This document shows positions 1 through 8,736 of a stretch of 64,000 nt of DNA, in pieces. The stretch's first letter is position 1. Each line of letters begins with the position of its first letter. The notes under the pieces were generated by a model. It was not told where the DNA came from. It ran no database searches and saw only the letters and a list, made by a program, of their open reading frames with translations. The DNA comes from Gordonia spumicola (lineage in GTDB: Bacteria > Actinomycetota > Actinomycetes > Mycobacteriales > Mycobacteriaceae). A program made the position numbers and the translations under genes. Location: positions 806,001-870,000 of the forward strand of contig NZ_BJOV01000003.1 in assembly GCF_009932475.1 (NCBI RefSeq), given 5' to 3'.

Positions 1-1158
1 CGCACCGGCCGGGCGGCGTTCGAGGGTCTCGATGCGCTGAAGCAGGGCGGCGTCGTCGGAGGAGACGCCGGGCAGCAGCATCCGCGAGCACATCACCTCC
101 AGCAGGAGCCGGGGCGACGTGGTGCCGCGCATGTCGCCGAGCGCGGCGTGCGCGACCTCGGCGTACCGGGTGAGGGTCGCGGGTCCGAGGTGGTCGACGA
201 CGGCCTTCATGCGGACGAGTTGATCGTCCGGCGCTTCGACGAGTCCGCGGTCGGCGGCGTCGGGGACGGCCTGCAGCAGGATCAGGTCGCGGAAGCGGTC
301 GAGGAGGTCGATCGCGAAACGTCGCGGGTCGTGACCCGCGTCGACGACCCGTTCCACCACCCCGAACAGCGCCGATCCGTCACCGGCGGCGAGCGCGTCG
401 ACGGCGGCGTCGATCAGGGCGGAGTCGGTGACACCGAGGAGGGAGAGGGCCCGGTCGTAGGTGACGCCCTCCGGTCCGGCTCCGGCGAGGAGTTGGTCGA
501 GGATGCTCAGCGAGTCGCGCGGCGATCCGCCGCCCGCCCGGATCACGAGCGGGTACACCTCGGGGGCGACGAGGACGTTCTCCTTGGCGCAGATGCCTTC
601 GAGGAGTCCGCGCATCACCGGCGGAGCGAGCAACCGGAACGGGTAGTGGTGGGTGCGCGACTTGATCGTGGTGAGCACCTTCTCGGGCTCGGTGGTCGCG
701 AAGATGAAGATGAGGTGCTCCGGCGGCTCCTCGACGATCTTGAGGAGCGCGTTGAAGCCCGCCGACGAGACCATGTGCGCCTCGTCGATGATGAACACGC
801 GGTACCGCGATTCGGCCGGGGCGTAGAACGCACGATCGCGCAGGTCGCGGGTGTCGTCGACGCCGCCGTGGCTGGCCGCGTCGAGCTCGACCACGTCGAG
901 GTTGCCGGGTCCGCCGGGGCCGAGCGACACGCACGAGTTGCAGACGCCGCACGGCGTCGACGTTGGCCCTTCGGCGCAGTTGAGGGACCGCGCGAGGATG
1001 CGCGCCGACGACGTCTTACCGCAACCGCGCGGACCCGAGAACAGGTATGCGTGGTTGATGCGGCCCGCGTCGAGCGCGCGGCTCAACGGATCGGTGACGT
1101 GCTCCTGGCCTACGACTTCGGCGAACGTCGCCGGGCGGTATGTGCGATAGAGGGCCAC
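1..1158 (-). CDS. dnaX: DNA polymerase III subunit gamma/tau (3' part beyond left edge)
   Basis: The clamp-loader ATPase of the replisome. The visible 386 residues begin at a GTG codon (MALYRTYRP, the usual DnaX opening) and cover the AAA+ core. Seen directly: Walker A GPRGCGKTSSARIL near residues 42-55, a four-cysteine zinc-finger region after it (C-x8-C-x2-C-x2-C), the DEAH box VFIIDEAHM, and the sensor stretch ATTEPEKVLTTIKSR. Domain III helices follow and the frame is still open at the edge, so the tau-type C-terminus is outside the window. The start lies nine bases after the aminotransferase stop, so the two are probably cotranscribed. The same order (dnaX next to the Rv3722c-type aminotransferase) occurs in M. 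tuberculosis. Family certain; the GTG start is chosen by homology. Confidence 0.95.
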   Translation of the reverse strand, partial: MALYRTYRPATFAEVVGQEHVTDPLSRALDAGRINHAYLFSGPRGCGKTSSARILARSLNCAEGPTSTPCGVCNSCVSLGPGGPGNLDVVELDAASHGGVDDTRDLRDRAFYAPAESRYRVFIIDEAHMVSSAGFNALLKIVEEPPEHLIFIFATTEPEKVLTTIKSRTHHYPFRLLAPPVMRGLLEGICAKENVLVAPEVYPLVIRAGGGSPRDSLSILDQLLAGAGPEGVTYDRALSLLGVTDSALIDAAVDALAAGDGSALFGVVERVVDAGHDPRRFAIDLLDRFRDLILLQAVPDAADRGLVEAPDDQLVRMKAVVDHLGPATLTRYAEVAHAALGDMRGTTSPRLLLEVMCSRMLLPGVSSDDAALLQRIETLERRPAGA

Positions 1159-1167
1159 AGGTGAAGA

Positions 1168-2442
1168 CTACCGGTGGCCGTCGAGGAGCACTTCCGTCGC
1201 ACCGAGGAGGGCACAGGTCGCGACGCCGTCCATGGCCGTCCGCAGTTCGTCGATCGGCGGGAACGTCGGCGCGAGGCGGATGTTCCGGTCGTGCGGGTCC
1301 TTCTTGTACGGGTACGTCGAGCCTGCCGCGGTGAGCGCGATGCCCGCGTCTTTGGCGAGCGCGATGGTCCGTGCGGCCGCGCCGTCGATGACGTCGAGGC
1401 TGATGAAGTAGCCGCCCTCAGGGGTGGTCCAGGAGGCGATCTTGGAGTCGCCGAGGCGCTCTTCGAGGATCTGGAGGACGAGCTCGAACTTGGGCGCGAT
1501 CAGTTCGCGATGACGGTCCATGTGGGCCCGCACGCCGTCGGCGTCTTTGAGGAACTGCAGATGACGCAGCTGGTTGACCTTGTCGGGGCCGATCGTCGAC
1601 GCCGACTGGTATTTGGTGAACCAGGCGAGGTTGGCCGCGGACGACGCGAAGAACGCGACGCCCGCTCCGGCGAACGTGATCTTGCTCGTGGATCCGAACA
1701 CGTAGACGCGGTTCGGGTGTCCGGCCTCGTCGGCGAGGTCGAGGATCGGCAGCGGTGCGGGAGCCTCGTCGACCAGCGTGTGGACCGCGTACGCGTTGTC
1801 CCAGTAGATGCGGAAGTCGGGTGCGGCCGGAAGCGCGAGGAGTCGGCGGGCGACGTCCTCGGACACCGTGTACCCGGTCGGGTTGGAGTAGGTGGGGACC
1901 AGCCACATGCCCTTGATCGACGGGTCGTCGGCCAGCAGTGCGGCGCAGGCGTCGACATCGGGGCCGTCGGGGTTCATCGGGACGTTGACCATCTCGATGC
2001 CGTACAGCTCGGTGATGCCGAAGTGGCGGTCGTAGCCGGGGACGGGGCACAGGAATTTGATCGGTTCGGCGGACCACGGCTTGTCGGAGTCGACGGTGCC
2101 GTGGAGGAGTGCGTAGACGGTGACGTCGTGCATGGCCTGCAGGCTGGCGTTGCCGAGTGCGACGGTGCGGTCCGCTCCGGTGCCGAGGAGTTCGCCGAAG
2201 ATCTCGCGCATCTCGGCGAGGCCGGAGACGCCGCCGTAGTTGCGCGTGTCGACGCCGCTCGGGGAGCGGTAGTCGTCGCCCGGCAGAGACAGCATCGGGT
2301 TCGACAGGTCGAGCTGGTCGGGTCCCGGCTTTCCGCGGGTCAGATCGAGGTTCAGGCCTGCGGCCTGCAGCGTCTCGTAGCGCTTACGCAGATCGTCTCG
2401 GGTGGAACGGAGTTCGTCGACACTCATCGAGTGAAAGTTCAA
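1168..2442 (-). CDS. aspC: Aspartate aminotransferase, AspC type (Rv3722c-like)
   Basis: PLP-dependent class I/II aminotransferase of 424 residues. Orthologues next to dnaX in mycobacteria (Rv3722c) are the main aspartate aminotransferase, converting oxaloacetate and glutamate to aspartate and 2-oxoglutarate in nitrogen assimilation. Seen in the sequence: the substrate-binding region VPTYSNPTGYTVS, the aspartate/tyrosine of the cofactor site in IYWDNAYAVH, and the Schiff-base lysine in GSTSKITFAG. Length and the opening MNFHSMSVDELR fit this subfamily. It lies just downstream of the SRP RNA on the same strand and upstream of dnaX. The assignment to AspC rather than a MocR-type protein is by overall resemblance. 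Confidence 0.88.
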   Translation of the reverse strand: MNFHSMSVDELRSTRDDLRKRYETLQAAGLNLDLTRGKPGPDQLDLSNPMLSLPGDDYRSPSGVDTRNYGGVSGLAEMREIFGELLGTGADRTVALGNASLQAMHDVTVYALLHGTVDSDKPWSAEPIKFLCPVPGYDRHFGITELYGIEMVNVPMNPDGPDVDACAALLADDPSIKGMWLVPTYSNPTGYTVSEDVARRLLALPAAPDFRIYWDNAYAVHTLVDEAPAPLPILDLADEAGHPNRVYVFGSTSKITFAGAGVAFFASSAANLAWFTKYQSASTIGPDKVNQLRHLQFLKDADGVRAHMDRHRELIAPKFELVLQILEERLGDSKIASWTTPEGGYFISLDVIDGAAARTIALAKDAGIALTAAGSTYPYKKDPHDRNIRLAPTFPPIDELRTAMDGVATCALLGATEVLLDGHR

Positions 2443-2473
2443 CGTGGAACCTCTCGCGCGTAAAAAGACAAGA

Positions 2474-2559
2474 GGATCCCGCGCACCCGAGAGAGCCCGT
2501 TGACCCTTGCTGCCTTCCGGCCCTGGGGGAGTTCACAGGATGCACGCCGCGCGGGATCC
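2474..2559 (-). ncRNA. ffs: Signal recognition particle RNA, small bacterial (4.5S) type
   Basis: The closing helix is a perfect 11-bp pairing of GGATCCCGCGC with GCGCGGGATCC at the two ends. On the minus strand the apical domain contains the conserved CAGGGCCGGAAGGCAGCAAGGGT, i.e. the GGAA tetraloop flanked by the asymmetric and symmetric internal loops that bind Ffh. Position beside dnaX and the aminotransferase matches mycobacterial genomes. The mature ends may extend a few bases beyond the terminal stem. Confidence 0.9.
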
Positions 2560-2622
2560 GTAGACCAGTGTAGCCGGGCCGTTTTGAGATCCCAACCCGG
2601 GACCAGCTAGCATCGTCGTGTT

Positions 2623-2711
2623 GGAGGATTCGCCTAGTGGCCTATGGCGCTCGCCTGGAACGCGGGTTGGGTTAACAGCCCTCAGGGGTTCGAATCCCCT
2701 ATCCTCCGCCA
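2623..2711 (+). tRNA. tRNA-Ser (anticodon GGA), CCA encoded
   Basis: Class II tRNA. The acceptor stem GGAGGAT pairs with ATCCTCC, the anticodon loop reads CT-GGA-AC on a CTCGC/GCGGG stem, there is a long variable arm, and the T arm contains GGTTCGAATC. The 3' CCA is encoded. It decodes UCC and UCU. It lies on the opposite strand to the SRP RNA. Confidence 0.95.
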
Positions 2712-2759
2712 CGCGTCTGGACCCCTGCCCGAGGAACGAGGGCAGGGGTCCAGACGCGT
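2711..2759 (+). terminator. 20-bp perfect hairpin directly after tRNA-Ser
   Basis: ACGCGTCTGGACCCCTGCCC is followed by a nine-base loop and its exact reverse complement. There is no U tract, as is common for actinobacterial terminators. It starts on the last base of the encoded CCA, so it probably ends the tRNA transcript; being symmetric it could also work from the other side. Confidence 0.75.
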
Positions 2760-2797
2760 ATTGGGCGCAGCGGATTCGGGAGGAGCGTAGCGACGGT

Positions 2798-2813
2798 TCC
2801 CCTATCCTCCGCC
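2798..2813. repeat. Direct repeat of the tRNA-Ser 3' end (att-like)
   Basis: TCCCCTATCCTCCGCC is an exact 16-base copy of the tRNA 3' end (2695-2710), lying 103 bases downstream. This is the pattern left by tRNA-targeted integration, but only the terminator hairpin lies between the copies, so at most it is a scar or an empty site. The rest of the gap to the ackA terminator holds nothing I recognise. Confidence 0.6.
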
Positions 2814-2867
2814 GCCGCACATCCCACACGACTGAAACCGAACCATAAGGATTCACGCCCTGAGCAC

Positions 2868-2904
2868 CGCTTCCCGCCCACGAATTATTCGTGAGCGGGA
2901 AGCG
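2868..2904 (-). terminator. Terminator hairpin of the pta-ackA operon
   Basis: CGCTTCCCGC pairs with GCGGGAAGCG (10 bp), with a second inner stem CACGAA/TTCGTG and a TTA loop. It lies about 20 bases past the ackA stop codon on its strand. Confidence 0.7.
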
Positions 2905-2922
2905 ACGCGTGGGGCGTGACGG

Positions 2923-4122
2923 TCACACGGAGACGACGGCGACCGCGGCGCGGGCGATGGCGAGTTCCTCGTTGGTCGGCACCACGAGTACCGCGACGGC
3001 GGAGTCGTCGGTGGAGATCAGCCTCGGGTCGGGTGACCGGACAGCGTTGCGGTCGGGGTCGATCCGGATCCCGTAGCCCTCCAGGCCCGCGAGGGCGTCG
3101 GCGCGGACCGGGACGGCGTTCTCGCCGACGCCCGCGGTGAACACGATCGCGTCGACGCGGCCGAGCTCGATCATGTAGGCGCCGATGTAGCGGCGGAGTC
3201 GGTGCAGGTAGACACGGTATGCGCGGTCGGCTGCCTCGTCTCCGGCGGCGACGCGGTCGAGGATCGCGCGGAAGTCGTTCTCCCCGCACAGACCCTTCAG
3301 GCCCGACTTCTTGTTGAACAGCACGTCGATCTCCTCGATCGACATGCCCGCCACACGCGACAGCTGGAAGACGACGCCCGCGTCGATGTCGCCGGTGCGG
3401 GTGCCCATCACGAGGCCTTCGAGGGGTGTCATGCCCATCGTCGTGTCGATCGGGGACCCGCCGCGGACGGCCGACGCCGACGCGCCGTTGCCCAGGTGCA
3501 GGACGATCTGGTTCACGTCCCCGACGTCGCGGCCGAGGAACTCCGCGGCCCGCCGGGACACGTACTCGTGCGAGGTCCCGTGAAAGCCGTATCTACGCAC
3601 GGCGTACTCGCGCGCCACCTCGGCGTCGAGTGCGTACGTCGCGGCCTCGGCGGGCAGATCGCTGAAGAACGCAGTGTCGAAGACGGCGACCGCGGGAACG
3701 TCGGGCAGGAGGGCTCCGACCGCGTTGATCCCGATCAGGTTCGCGGGATTGTGCAGGGGTGCGAGCGGCGAGATCCGCTCGATCTCCGATCGCACGGTCT
3801 CGGTGATCAGCGTCGGCTCGAAGAAGCTTCGCCCGCCGTGCACGACGCGGTGCCCGACCGCGGCCAGCCCCGAATCGGCGATGTCGACGCCGTCCGCCTC
3901 GAACAGCTCCATCACCAGGGCGATCGCCGCCTCATGGTCGGGAAGCGACGCCTCGCGCCGCGTCTGCGATCCGCGGTACCAGTGCTTGACGGCCGACTCC
4001 GGCTCCCCGATCCGTTCGACGAGCCCGTCGGCGATCACCTCCTCGGTGACCGGGTCGAGCACCTGATACTTCAATGACGACGACCCCGCGTTGACGACCA
4101 GGACCGAACCGGTGATGCTCAT
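2923..4122 (-). CDS. ackA: Acetate kinase
   Basis: Interconverts acetyl phosphate and ADP with acetate and ATP, the second step of the Pta-AckA pathway. The 399 residues show the ASKHA-fold signatures: N-terminal [13 protein letters not shown], the phosphate-binding region [29 protein letters not shown], and C-terminal [10 protein letters not shown]. The reading frame stays open far upstream, but the family start [11 protein letters not shown] fits. That ATG overlaps the pta stop by four bases (ATGA), so the two are translationally coupled. Normal length, no anomalies. Confidence 0.96.
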   Translation of the reverse strand: MSITGSVLVVNAGSSSLKYQVLDPVTEEVIADGLVERIGEPESAVKHWYRGSQTRREASLPDHEAAIALVMELFEADGVDIADSGLAAVGHRVVHGGRSFFEPTLITETVRSEIERISPLAPLHNPANLIGINAVGALLPDVPAVAVFDTAFFSDLPAEAATYALDAEVAREYAVRRYGFHGTSHEYVSRRAAEFLGRDVGDVNQIVLHLGNGASASAVRGGSPIDTTMGMTPLEGLVMGTRTGDIDAGVVFQLSRVAGMSIEEIDVLFNKKSGLKGLCGENDFRAILDRVAAGDEAADRAYRVYLHRLRRYIGAYMIELGRVDAIVFTAGVGENAVPVRADALAGLEGYGIRIDPDRNAVRSPDPRLISTDDSAVAVLVVPTNEELAIARAAVAVVSV

Positions 4123-6284
4123 GCGTTGTCCTTCTCGACTGCGCTCGAAGAGCCGGGCGAAGCGCTCGACGAGCCGGAGACTGCACTCGACGAGCCGGGG
4201 GCGCTTCCCTTGATGATCTGCGCCTGGATGGCAGTGATGGCGACGGTGTTGACGATGTCGGACACGAGGGCTCCGCGGGAGAGGTCGTTCATCGGCTTGT
4301 TGAGGCCCTGCAGGACGGGGCCGATCGCGATGGCGTTCGCACTGCGCTGCACAGCCTTGTACGTGTTGTTGCCGGTGTTGAGGTCGGGGAAGATCAGGAC
4401 CGTCGCCCGACCGGCCACCGGCGAGTCGGGCATCTTGGTCGCGGCGACGGACGGTTCGATCGCCGCGTCGTACTGGATGGGCCCCTCGACGAGGACCTCC
4501 GGTGCGCGTTCGCGGACGAGTTCGGTCGCGGCACGGACCTTGTCGACGTCCTTGCCGGAGCCGGAGCCGCCCGTCGAGTACGACAGCATCGCCACGCGCG
4601 GCTCGATCCCGAACGCCGCCGCGGTGCGCGCCGACGAGATCGCGATGTCGGCGAGTTCCTCGGCGGTCGGGTCGGGGACGATCGCGCAGTCGCCGTAGGT
4701 GAGGACCTTGTCGGCGAGGCACATGAAGAAGACGCTCGACACCGTCGACACCCCGGGCACGGTCTTGACGATCTCGAACGCGGGCCGGATCGTCTGCGCG
4801 GTGGTGTGGACCGCCCCCGACACCATGCCGTCCACGCGGCCGGTGTGCAGCATCAGCGTGCCGAAGTACGACTCGTCGCGCACCACCTCGAGCGCGCGCT
4901 CGGTCGTCATGCCCTTGTGCTTGCGGAGTTCGGTGTAGACGTCGGCGAACTCGTCGATTAGGTCGGACGACGCCGGGTCGATCACGTCGACGGCCGTGAG
5001 GTCGATGCCGAGTTCGTTGGCGCGGCGTCGCACGGCGTCGACGTTGCCGAGCAGCGTCAGCTTCGCGACTCCGCGGCGCAGGAGGCGATCGGTGGCACGC
5101 AGGATGCGGTCGTCACCGCCCTCCGGCAGCACGATGTGCTGGACGTCGGACCGGGCCTGCGACATCAGCTGGTACTCGAACATCTGCGGCGTCACGACCT
5201 CGGCGACATGCAGGTTCAGCTCGTTCATCAACTCGGACGGCGACATGTGCCGTTCCATCAGACCGAGTGCGGCGTCGATCTTGCGCACCGATCCCGACGC
5301 CATCCGACCCCGCGTGTGCGACGCGATGCGCGCCGTCTCGTACGTCCCGTGCTCGCTGGTCAGGATCGGCAGCGTCGGCCGCAGTCCCTTCACCAACGCG
5401 TCGATCATCGGATGCGGCCGCAGTCCGCCGTTCATCACGATGCCTGCCAGCCGCGGGAAACCCTCCGCCGCATTCGCGTTGACAAGCGCCAACAAGACGT
5501 CGGACCGGTCGGCGGGCGCGATCACCACCATCGACTCGCTGAGCCGTTCCAGGATGTGCTCAACGGTCATGCCGCCGACCATCACCTCGACGGCCTCGCG
5601 ATCGAGGAGCGCGTCGTCGCCGCTGTACAACGACGCGCCGAGCGCCCGCTGCAGCTCGCCCATCGTCGGCGCGGTCAGCAGCGGCTCCTCCGGCAGTGCC
5701 CAGCCGCGGACGCCCGTGCTTGTCAGCGCGGCCGCGTGCGCGGCGACACGGTGCGGGTCGCACCGGTTGGCGACGACGCCGACGGTGGTGCCGTGGGCGG
5801 CCTTGATATCGGAGATCAGCATCTCGGCGATGGCCTTCACCTCGGCGGGCTCCCGGTCGAGCGCCTTCACGACGAGAAGGATCGGCGCCGACAGGTTCGC
5901 GGCGATCCGCGCGTTGTATCCGAGTTCGGACGGCGACGCGACGTCCGTGTAGTCCGAGCCGATCACCAGCACGTTGTCGCACTGGTCCGCGACCGAGTGG
6001 TACTTCGCGACGATGTCGGCGATCGCGGCGTCCGGGTCGCGGTGGACGTCGTCGTACGTGACGCCGAGACAGTCGTCGTAGGGCACGTCGACCGACGTGA
6101 ACTGAAGCAACAGATCGAGGATGTAGTCGCGTTCCCCCGCTGCCGCGCGCGAGATCGGACGGAACACGCCGACGCGTCCACCCGTCGCGGCCAGGAGTGC
6201 GAGCACTCCGAGTGCGACGGTCGACTTGCCGGTGTCCCCCTCCGCCGACGCGATGTAGATGCTGCGGGCGCCAGAGCCAGTCAT
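4119..6284 (-). CDS. pta: Phosphate acetyltransferase with BioD-like N-terminal domain
   Basis: Transfers acetyl between CoA and phosphate. The 721 residues carry an N-terminal P-loop BioD/AAA_26-like domain ([14 protein letters not shown], residues about 8-21), a central DRTGG domain, and the catalytic PTA_PTB domain in the C-terminal half (from about residue 380; [27 protein letters not shown]). The start MTGSGARS directly precedes the P-loop strand. The last 26 residues are unusual: three 7-residue repeats of GSSSA(V/S)(S/P/E), then EKDNA. This tail is not part of the enzyme fold and its DNA matches a dispersed intergenic repeat. It is the first gene of the pta-ackA operon, with a TetR gene 23 bases upstream on the same strand. 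Confidence 0.95.
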   Translation of the reverse strand: MTGSGARSIYIASAEGDTGKSTVALGVLALLAATGGRVGVFRPISRAAAGERDYILDLLLQFTSVDVPYDDCLGVTYDDVHRDPDAAIADIVAKYHSVADQCDNVLVIGSDYTDVASPSELGYNARIAANLSAPILLVVKALDREPAEVKAIAEMLISDIKAAHGTTVGVVANRCDPHRVAAHAAALTSTGVRGWALPEEPLLTAPTMGELQRALGASLYSGDDALLDREAVEVMVGGMTVEHILERLSESMVVIAPADRSDVLLALVNANAAEGFPRLAGIVMNGGLRPHPMIDALVKGLRPTLPILTSEHGTYETARIASHTRGRMASGSVRKIDAALGLMERHMSPSELMNELNLHVAEVVTPQMFEYQLMSQARSDVQHIVLPEGGDDRILRATDRLLRRGVAKLTLLGNVDAVRRRANELGIDLTAVDVIDPASSDLIDEFADVYTELRKHKGMTTERALEVVRDESYFGTLMLHTGRVDGMVSGAVHTTAQTIRPAFEIVKTVPGVSTVSSVFFMCLADKVLTYGDCAIVPDPTAEELADIAISSARTAAAFGIEPRVAMLSYSTGGSGSGKDVDKVRAATELVRERAPEVLVEGPIQYDAAIEPSVAATKMPDSPVAGRATVLIFPDLNTGNNTYKAVQRSANAIAIGPVLQGLNKPMNDLSRGALVSDIVNTVAITAIQAQIIKGSAPGSSSAVSGSSSASPGSSSAVEKDNA
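4134..4199. repeat. Three 21-bp tandem repeats in the pta 3' end
   Basis: The segment encodes [21 protein letters not shown]. The copy nearest the stop contains CTTCTCGACTGCGCTCGAAG, which recurs base for base between genes at 20842-20861, and its core also occurs at 28549-28562. A mobile or expanding palindromic element therefore seems to have entered the coding end. Confidence 0.7.
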
Positions 6285-6307
6285 GTCGCCCAGCGTATCG
6301 CCGAACG

Positions 6308-6856
6308 TCACCGGATGACGGCGCGCACCACCATGTCGGCTATCTCGTCGTCGGACATGGACGATTCGGGGACGAGCATGCACGAGTACACGGTCCGGAC
6401 CATGTACTCGATGCCCGCACGCGGCGACGGGTACATGGCGGCGGCCTCGTCGTCGGGGAGCCGTTCGAGTGCGGAGTCGACGATCATGTCGATCAGCGAC
6501 GGCCCCGTGGAGCCCTCGACGGAGACGATCGACCGCACGACCTCCTCCGGCTCGTTCCGCAGGATGTACTGCAGCGCCTGGTGTCCGCGGATGTGTCGGA
6601 GCGATCCGACCACGCGCTTGCGCACACGGGTCGGGATGTCCGGCTCGCCGGCCGCCCACCGCTCGAGCTCGGTCTGCAATTGCGCCAACTCGTGCGCCAC
6701 GATCGCCGACACGAGAGCCTCACGCCCGCCGAACATGCGGTACGCGGTGGCGCGGGCGACGCCCGCGTGTCGTGCGACCGACGTCAGGCTCAGCGCCTTC
6801 GCTCCGAATCGCGACACCAGGCCGACGCCGACTTCCAGCATCCGGTCACGGTCCAT
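6308..6856 (-). CDS. TetR-family transcriptional regulator
   Basis: The 182-residue protein has a typical N-terminal TetR helix-turn-helix (LTSVARHAGVARATAYRMFG, residues about 24-43) followed by an all-helical ligand-binding domain without recognisable specificity. It is in the same orientation as pta-ackA, 23 bases upstream of pta, and may be cotranscribed with it, but whether it controls acetate metabolism is not visible. I found no convincing palindrome directly upstream. The ligand is unknown. Confidence 0.85.
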   Translation of the reverse strand: MDRDRMLEVGVGLVSRFGAKALSLTSVARHAGVARATAYRMFGGREALVSAIVAHELAQLQTELERWAAGEPDIPTRVRKRVVGSLRHIRGHQALQYILRNEPEEVVRSIVSVEGSTGPSLIDMIVDSALERLPDDEAAAMYPSPRAGIEYMVRTVYSCMLVPESSMSDDEIADMVVRAVIR

Positions 6857-6877
6857 GCGAGAAACCGTATCGAAGCC

Positions 6878-7246
6878 TCACTCGATGATGTGCATGGCGG
6901 CCTCTTCGGCCGACGCCCCGGCGCCGTCGACTCCGGCATCGCGACCGAACACGTCGGAGTCGCCGTCGAGGTCGGACGCGACGATCCGGCCGGCACGCGA
7001 CGTGCCGCACTCGGACTGCTCGGGGAAGTCCGGGTCGGTGTCGTCGTCCCCGTACACGTCGGGCACCTCTTCGGCGAGACGCGAGTCCAGGGTGTCGTGC
7101 TCGTGACTGCGCGGGGCCCGGTCGGGCGGCGAGTAGCCCCTGTCGAGGATGTCGCCGACCTCGGCGTCGTCGAGGGTGTCCTCCGGCTGCAGCTGGTCAC
7201 TGTCGTCGACGCTGTACTCGCCGTCGTAGTCGTCCCGGGCACTCAT
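6878..7246 (-). CDS. DUF5709-type acidic small protein
   Basis: The 122-residue protein is very acidic and hydrophilic, with no signal peptide or membrane segment. The N-terminal motif QLQPEDTLDDAEVGDILDRG followed by YSPPDR is characteristic of the actinobacterial DUF5709 family, whose function is unknown. It lies 18 bases downstream of the cation-efflux gene on the same strand, so probably in one transcript with it. Confidence 0.75.
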   Translation of the reverse strand: MSARDDYDGEYSVDDSDQLQPEDTLDDAEVGDILDRGYSPPDRAPRSHEHDTLDSRLAEEVPDVYGDDDTDPDFPEQSECGTSRAGRIVASDLDGDSDVFGRDAGVDGAGASAEEAAMHIIE

Positions 7247-7264
7247 GTCTTCAGGGTAGGACGA

Positions 7265-8161
7265 TCACCGTCGCCACGGCTCGTAACTGCGGGGATCGTC
7301 GATCGGTTCCAGATGGACGGTCGGTCGGAGGTCGTCGACGGCCTCGTGCAACGCCTGCTCGACCTCTTCGACGAGGTCGTGCGCGCGCTGGACGGTCCAC
7401 GCACCGGGCACCAGCATGTGCAACTGCACGAACCGGAGATGTCCCGCTTCGCGGGTCCGGACATCGTGGAAGTCGACGCCGTCGGTGCGGAATCGCTCGA
7501 GGACCGCGTCGACGGCCAGCCGTTCGTCGTCGGGGATGACGGTGTCCATCAGCCCCATCGCCGAATCGCGGACGAGCCGCCAGCCGACGAAGACGATGTT
7601 GACCGCGACGGCGATCGCGACGATCGAGTCGAGCGCGGGCCAGCCGGTCACCGCGACGAGTCCGACGCCCGCGATGACGCCGACCGTGGTCCAGACGTCG
7701 GTGAACAGATGCTTGCCGTCGGCCTGCAGCGACATCGACCGGTGACGGCGGCCGACGGAGACCAGCTTCCAGGCCACCACGCCGTTGAGGACGGTGGCGA
7801 CCACGGAGATCAGCAGGCCGACGCCGAGCGATTCGAGTTCGTGCGGGTTGATGAGCCGCTCGATCGCCGTGTACATGATGAAACCGGCGGCGACGACGAT
7901 CATCACGCCCTCGACCACCGCCGAGAAGTACTCGCTCTTGGAGTGCCCGAAGTTGTGATCGTCGTCGGACGGTCGGGCGGCGACCTTCAACGCGATGAAG
8001 GCCCCGACCGAGGCGACGAGGTTGACCACCGATTCGGCGGCGTCCGACAGCAGGCCGACCGACCCGGTGACCGACCACGCCAGCGTCTTCAGGGCGATCG
8101 TCGCGATCGCCGCCGCGATGCTGAGCAGTGCCCACCTGCTGAGATCTTCGCGTTCGCTCAC
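7265..8161 (-). CDS. Cation diffusion facilitator (CDF) transporter
   Basis: A 298-residue, six-TM proton-coupled divalent metal exporter of the inner membrane. Seen: the TM2 metal-site region LLSDAAESVVN, the conserved loop DDHNFGHSKSEYFSA, the TM5 motif HLFTDVWTTVG (H-x3-D), and a soluble C-terminal ZT-dimer domain from about residue 205. The residue pattern suggests Zn, Fe or Mn, which I cannot separate by eye. Start ATG (MSEREDLSRW). It is divergent from the 147-residue membrane protein gene. Confidence 0.9.
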   Translation of the reverse strand: MSEREDLSRWALLSIAAAIATIALKTLAWSVTGSVGLLSDAAESVVNLVASVGAFIALKVAARPSDDDHNFGHSKSEYFSAVVEGVMIVVAAGFIMYTAIERLINPHELESLGVGLLISVVATVLNGVVAWKLVSVGRRHRSMSLQADGKHLFTDVWTTVGVIAGVGLVAVTGWPALDSIVAIAVAVNIVFVGWRLVRDSAMGLMDTVIPDDERLAVDAVLERFRTDGVDFHDVRTREAGHLRFVQLHMLVPGAWTVQRAHDLVEEVEQALHEAVDDLRPTVHLEPIDDPRSYEPWRR

Positions 8162-8221
8162 CGTCTGATGGTCTCACCCGCTTGTCATTCGGGCACCTTA
8201 CAACGACGAATCGCGTCGATA

Positions 8222-8235
8222 GTGTGACGTCACAC
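8222..8235. promoter_or_regulatory. Perfect palindrome GTGTGACGTCACAC between divergent genes
   Basis: A 14-bp perfect palindrome about 10 bases before a Shine-Dalgarno AGGAGG (8245-8250) and between two divergent genes. It resembles CRP/FNR-family half-sites (TGTGA/TCACA) but with only two central bases, unlike the GlxR/CRP spacing of six. A candidate operator; the binding protein is unknown. Confidence 0.4.
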
Positions 8236-8254
8236 CGCCCGTACAGGAGGCATC

Positions 8255-8698
8255 GTGATCGTGAATCCGGCACACGGCTCGTCGCTGTCGACGGCGTTCC
8301 GCGTGGACGTCGTCGTCGCGCTGGTCGGCGCCGTGACCGCGGCGGGCGCTCACCTGCTGCCCTGGTACGCCTCGGCGATACGGCCCGCGTCGACGGTCGA
8401 CGGCTTCGGCCGGGCGAGCGACCCCGGTGTCATGCAGCACGCCAATCACCTGCAGTGGATGATCGGGGTCGGCGTCGTCGGCGCGCTGATCCTGCTTGTC
8501 GTCCGCGTCTGCGGCGGGTCGGACGACGCGTGGCGTCACGCGGCGACCGTCGTCGCCGCCCTCTCCGGGGTCGGCGCGCTGTTCGCGGTCCTCGCCGTGC
8601 CGGACGACATGGTCCGCGCGGACGGACTGTGGATCGCGGCGACCGGAGCCGCGGTCACCGCTGTCGGGACGTTGCTTCTCCGCCGCAATCTCGCATAG
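8255..8698 (+). CDS. Four-TM membrane protein of unknown function
   Basis: I do not recognise the family. The 147-residue protein starts at GTG, placed five bases after AGGAGG, which decides the start. It has four hydrophobic stretches (roughly residues 15-35, 67-86, 95-112 and 120-140) and short loops, ending LLLRRNLA. The layout resembles small actinobacterial integral membrane proteins of about 150 residues found near transporters. It is expressed away from the CDF gene and is followed closely by the TPR-like gene on the same strand. Confidence 0.7.
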   Translation: MIVNPAHGSSLSTAFRVDVVVALVGAVTAAGAHLLPWYASAIRPASTVDGFGRASDPGVMQHANHLQWMIGVGVVGALILLVVRVCGGSDDAWRHAATVVAALSGVGALFAVLAVPDDMVRADGLWIAATGAAVTAVGTLLLRRNLA

Positions 8699-8736
8699 CG
8701 CCCTCGGGCCGTGCGACGAGCGTGCACCATGAATCC

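Noticed and set aside
2618-2881. Open frames across tRNA-Ser and its downstream hairpin
   Set aside because: They run through a certain tRNA and a perfect inverted repeat; not coding.
8222-8235. GlxR/CRP binding site
   Set aside because: Half-sites match but the two-base centre does not fit the TGTGA-N6-TCACA spacing; kept only as an unassigned palindrome.
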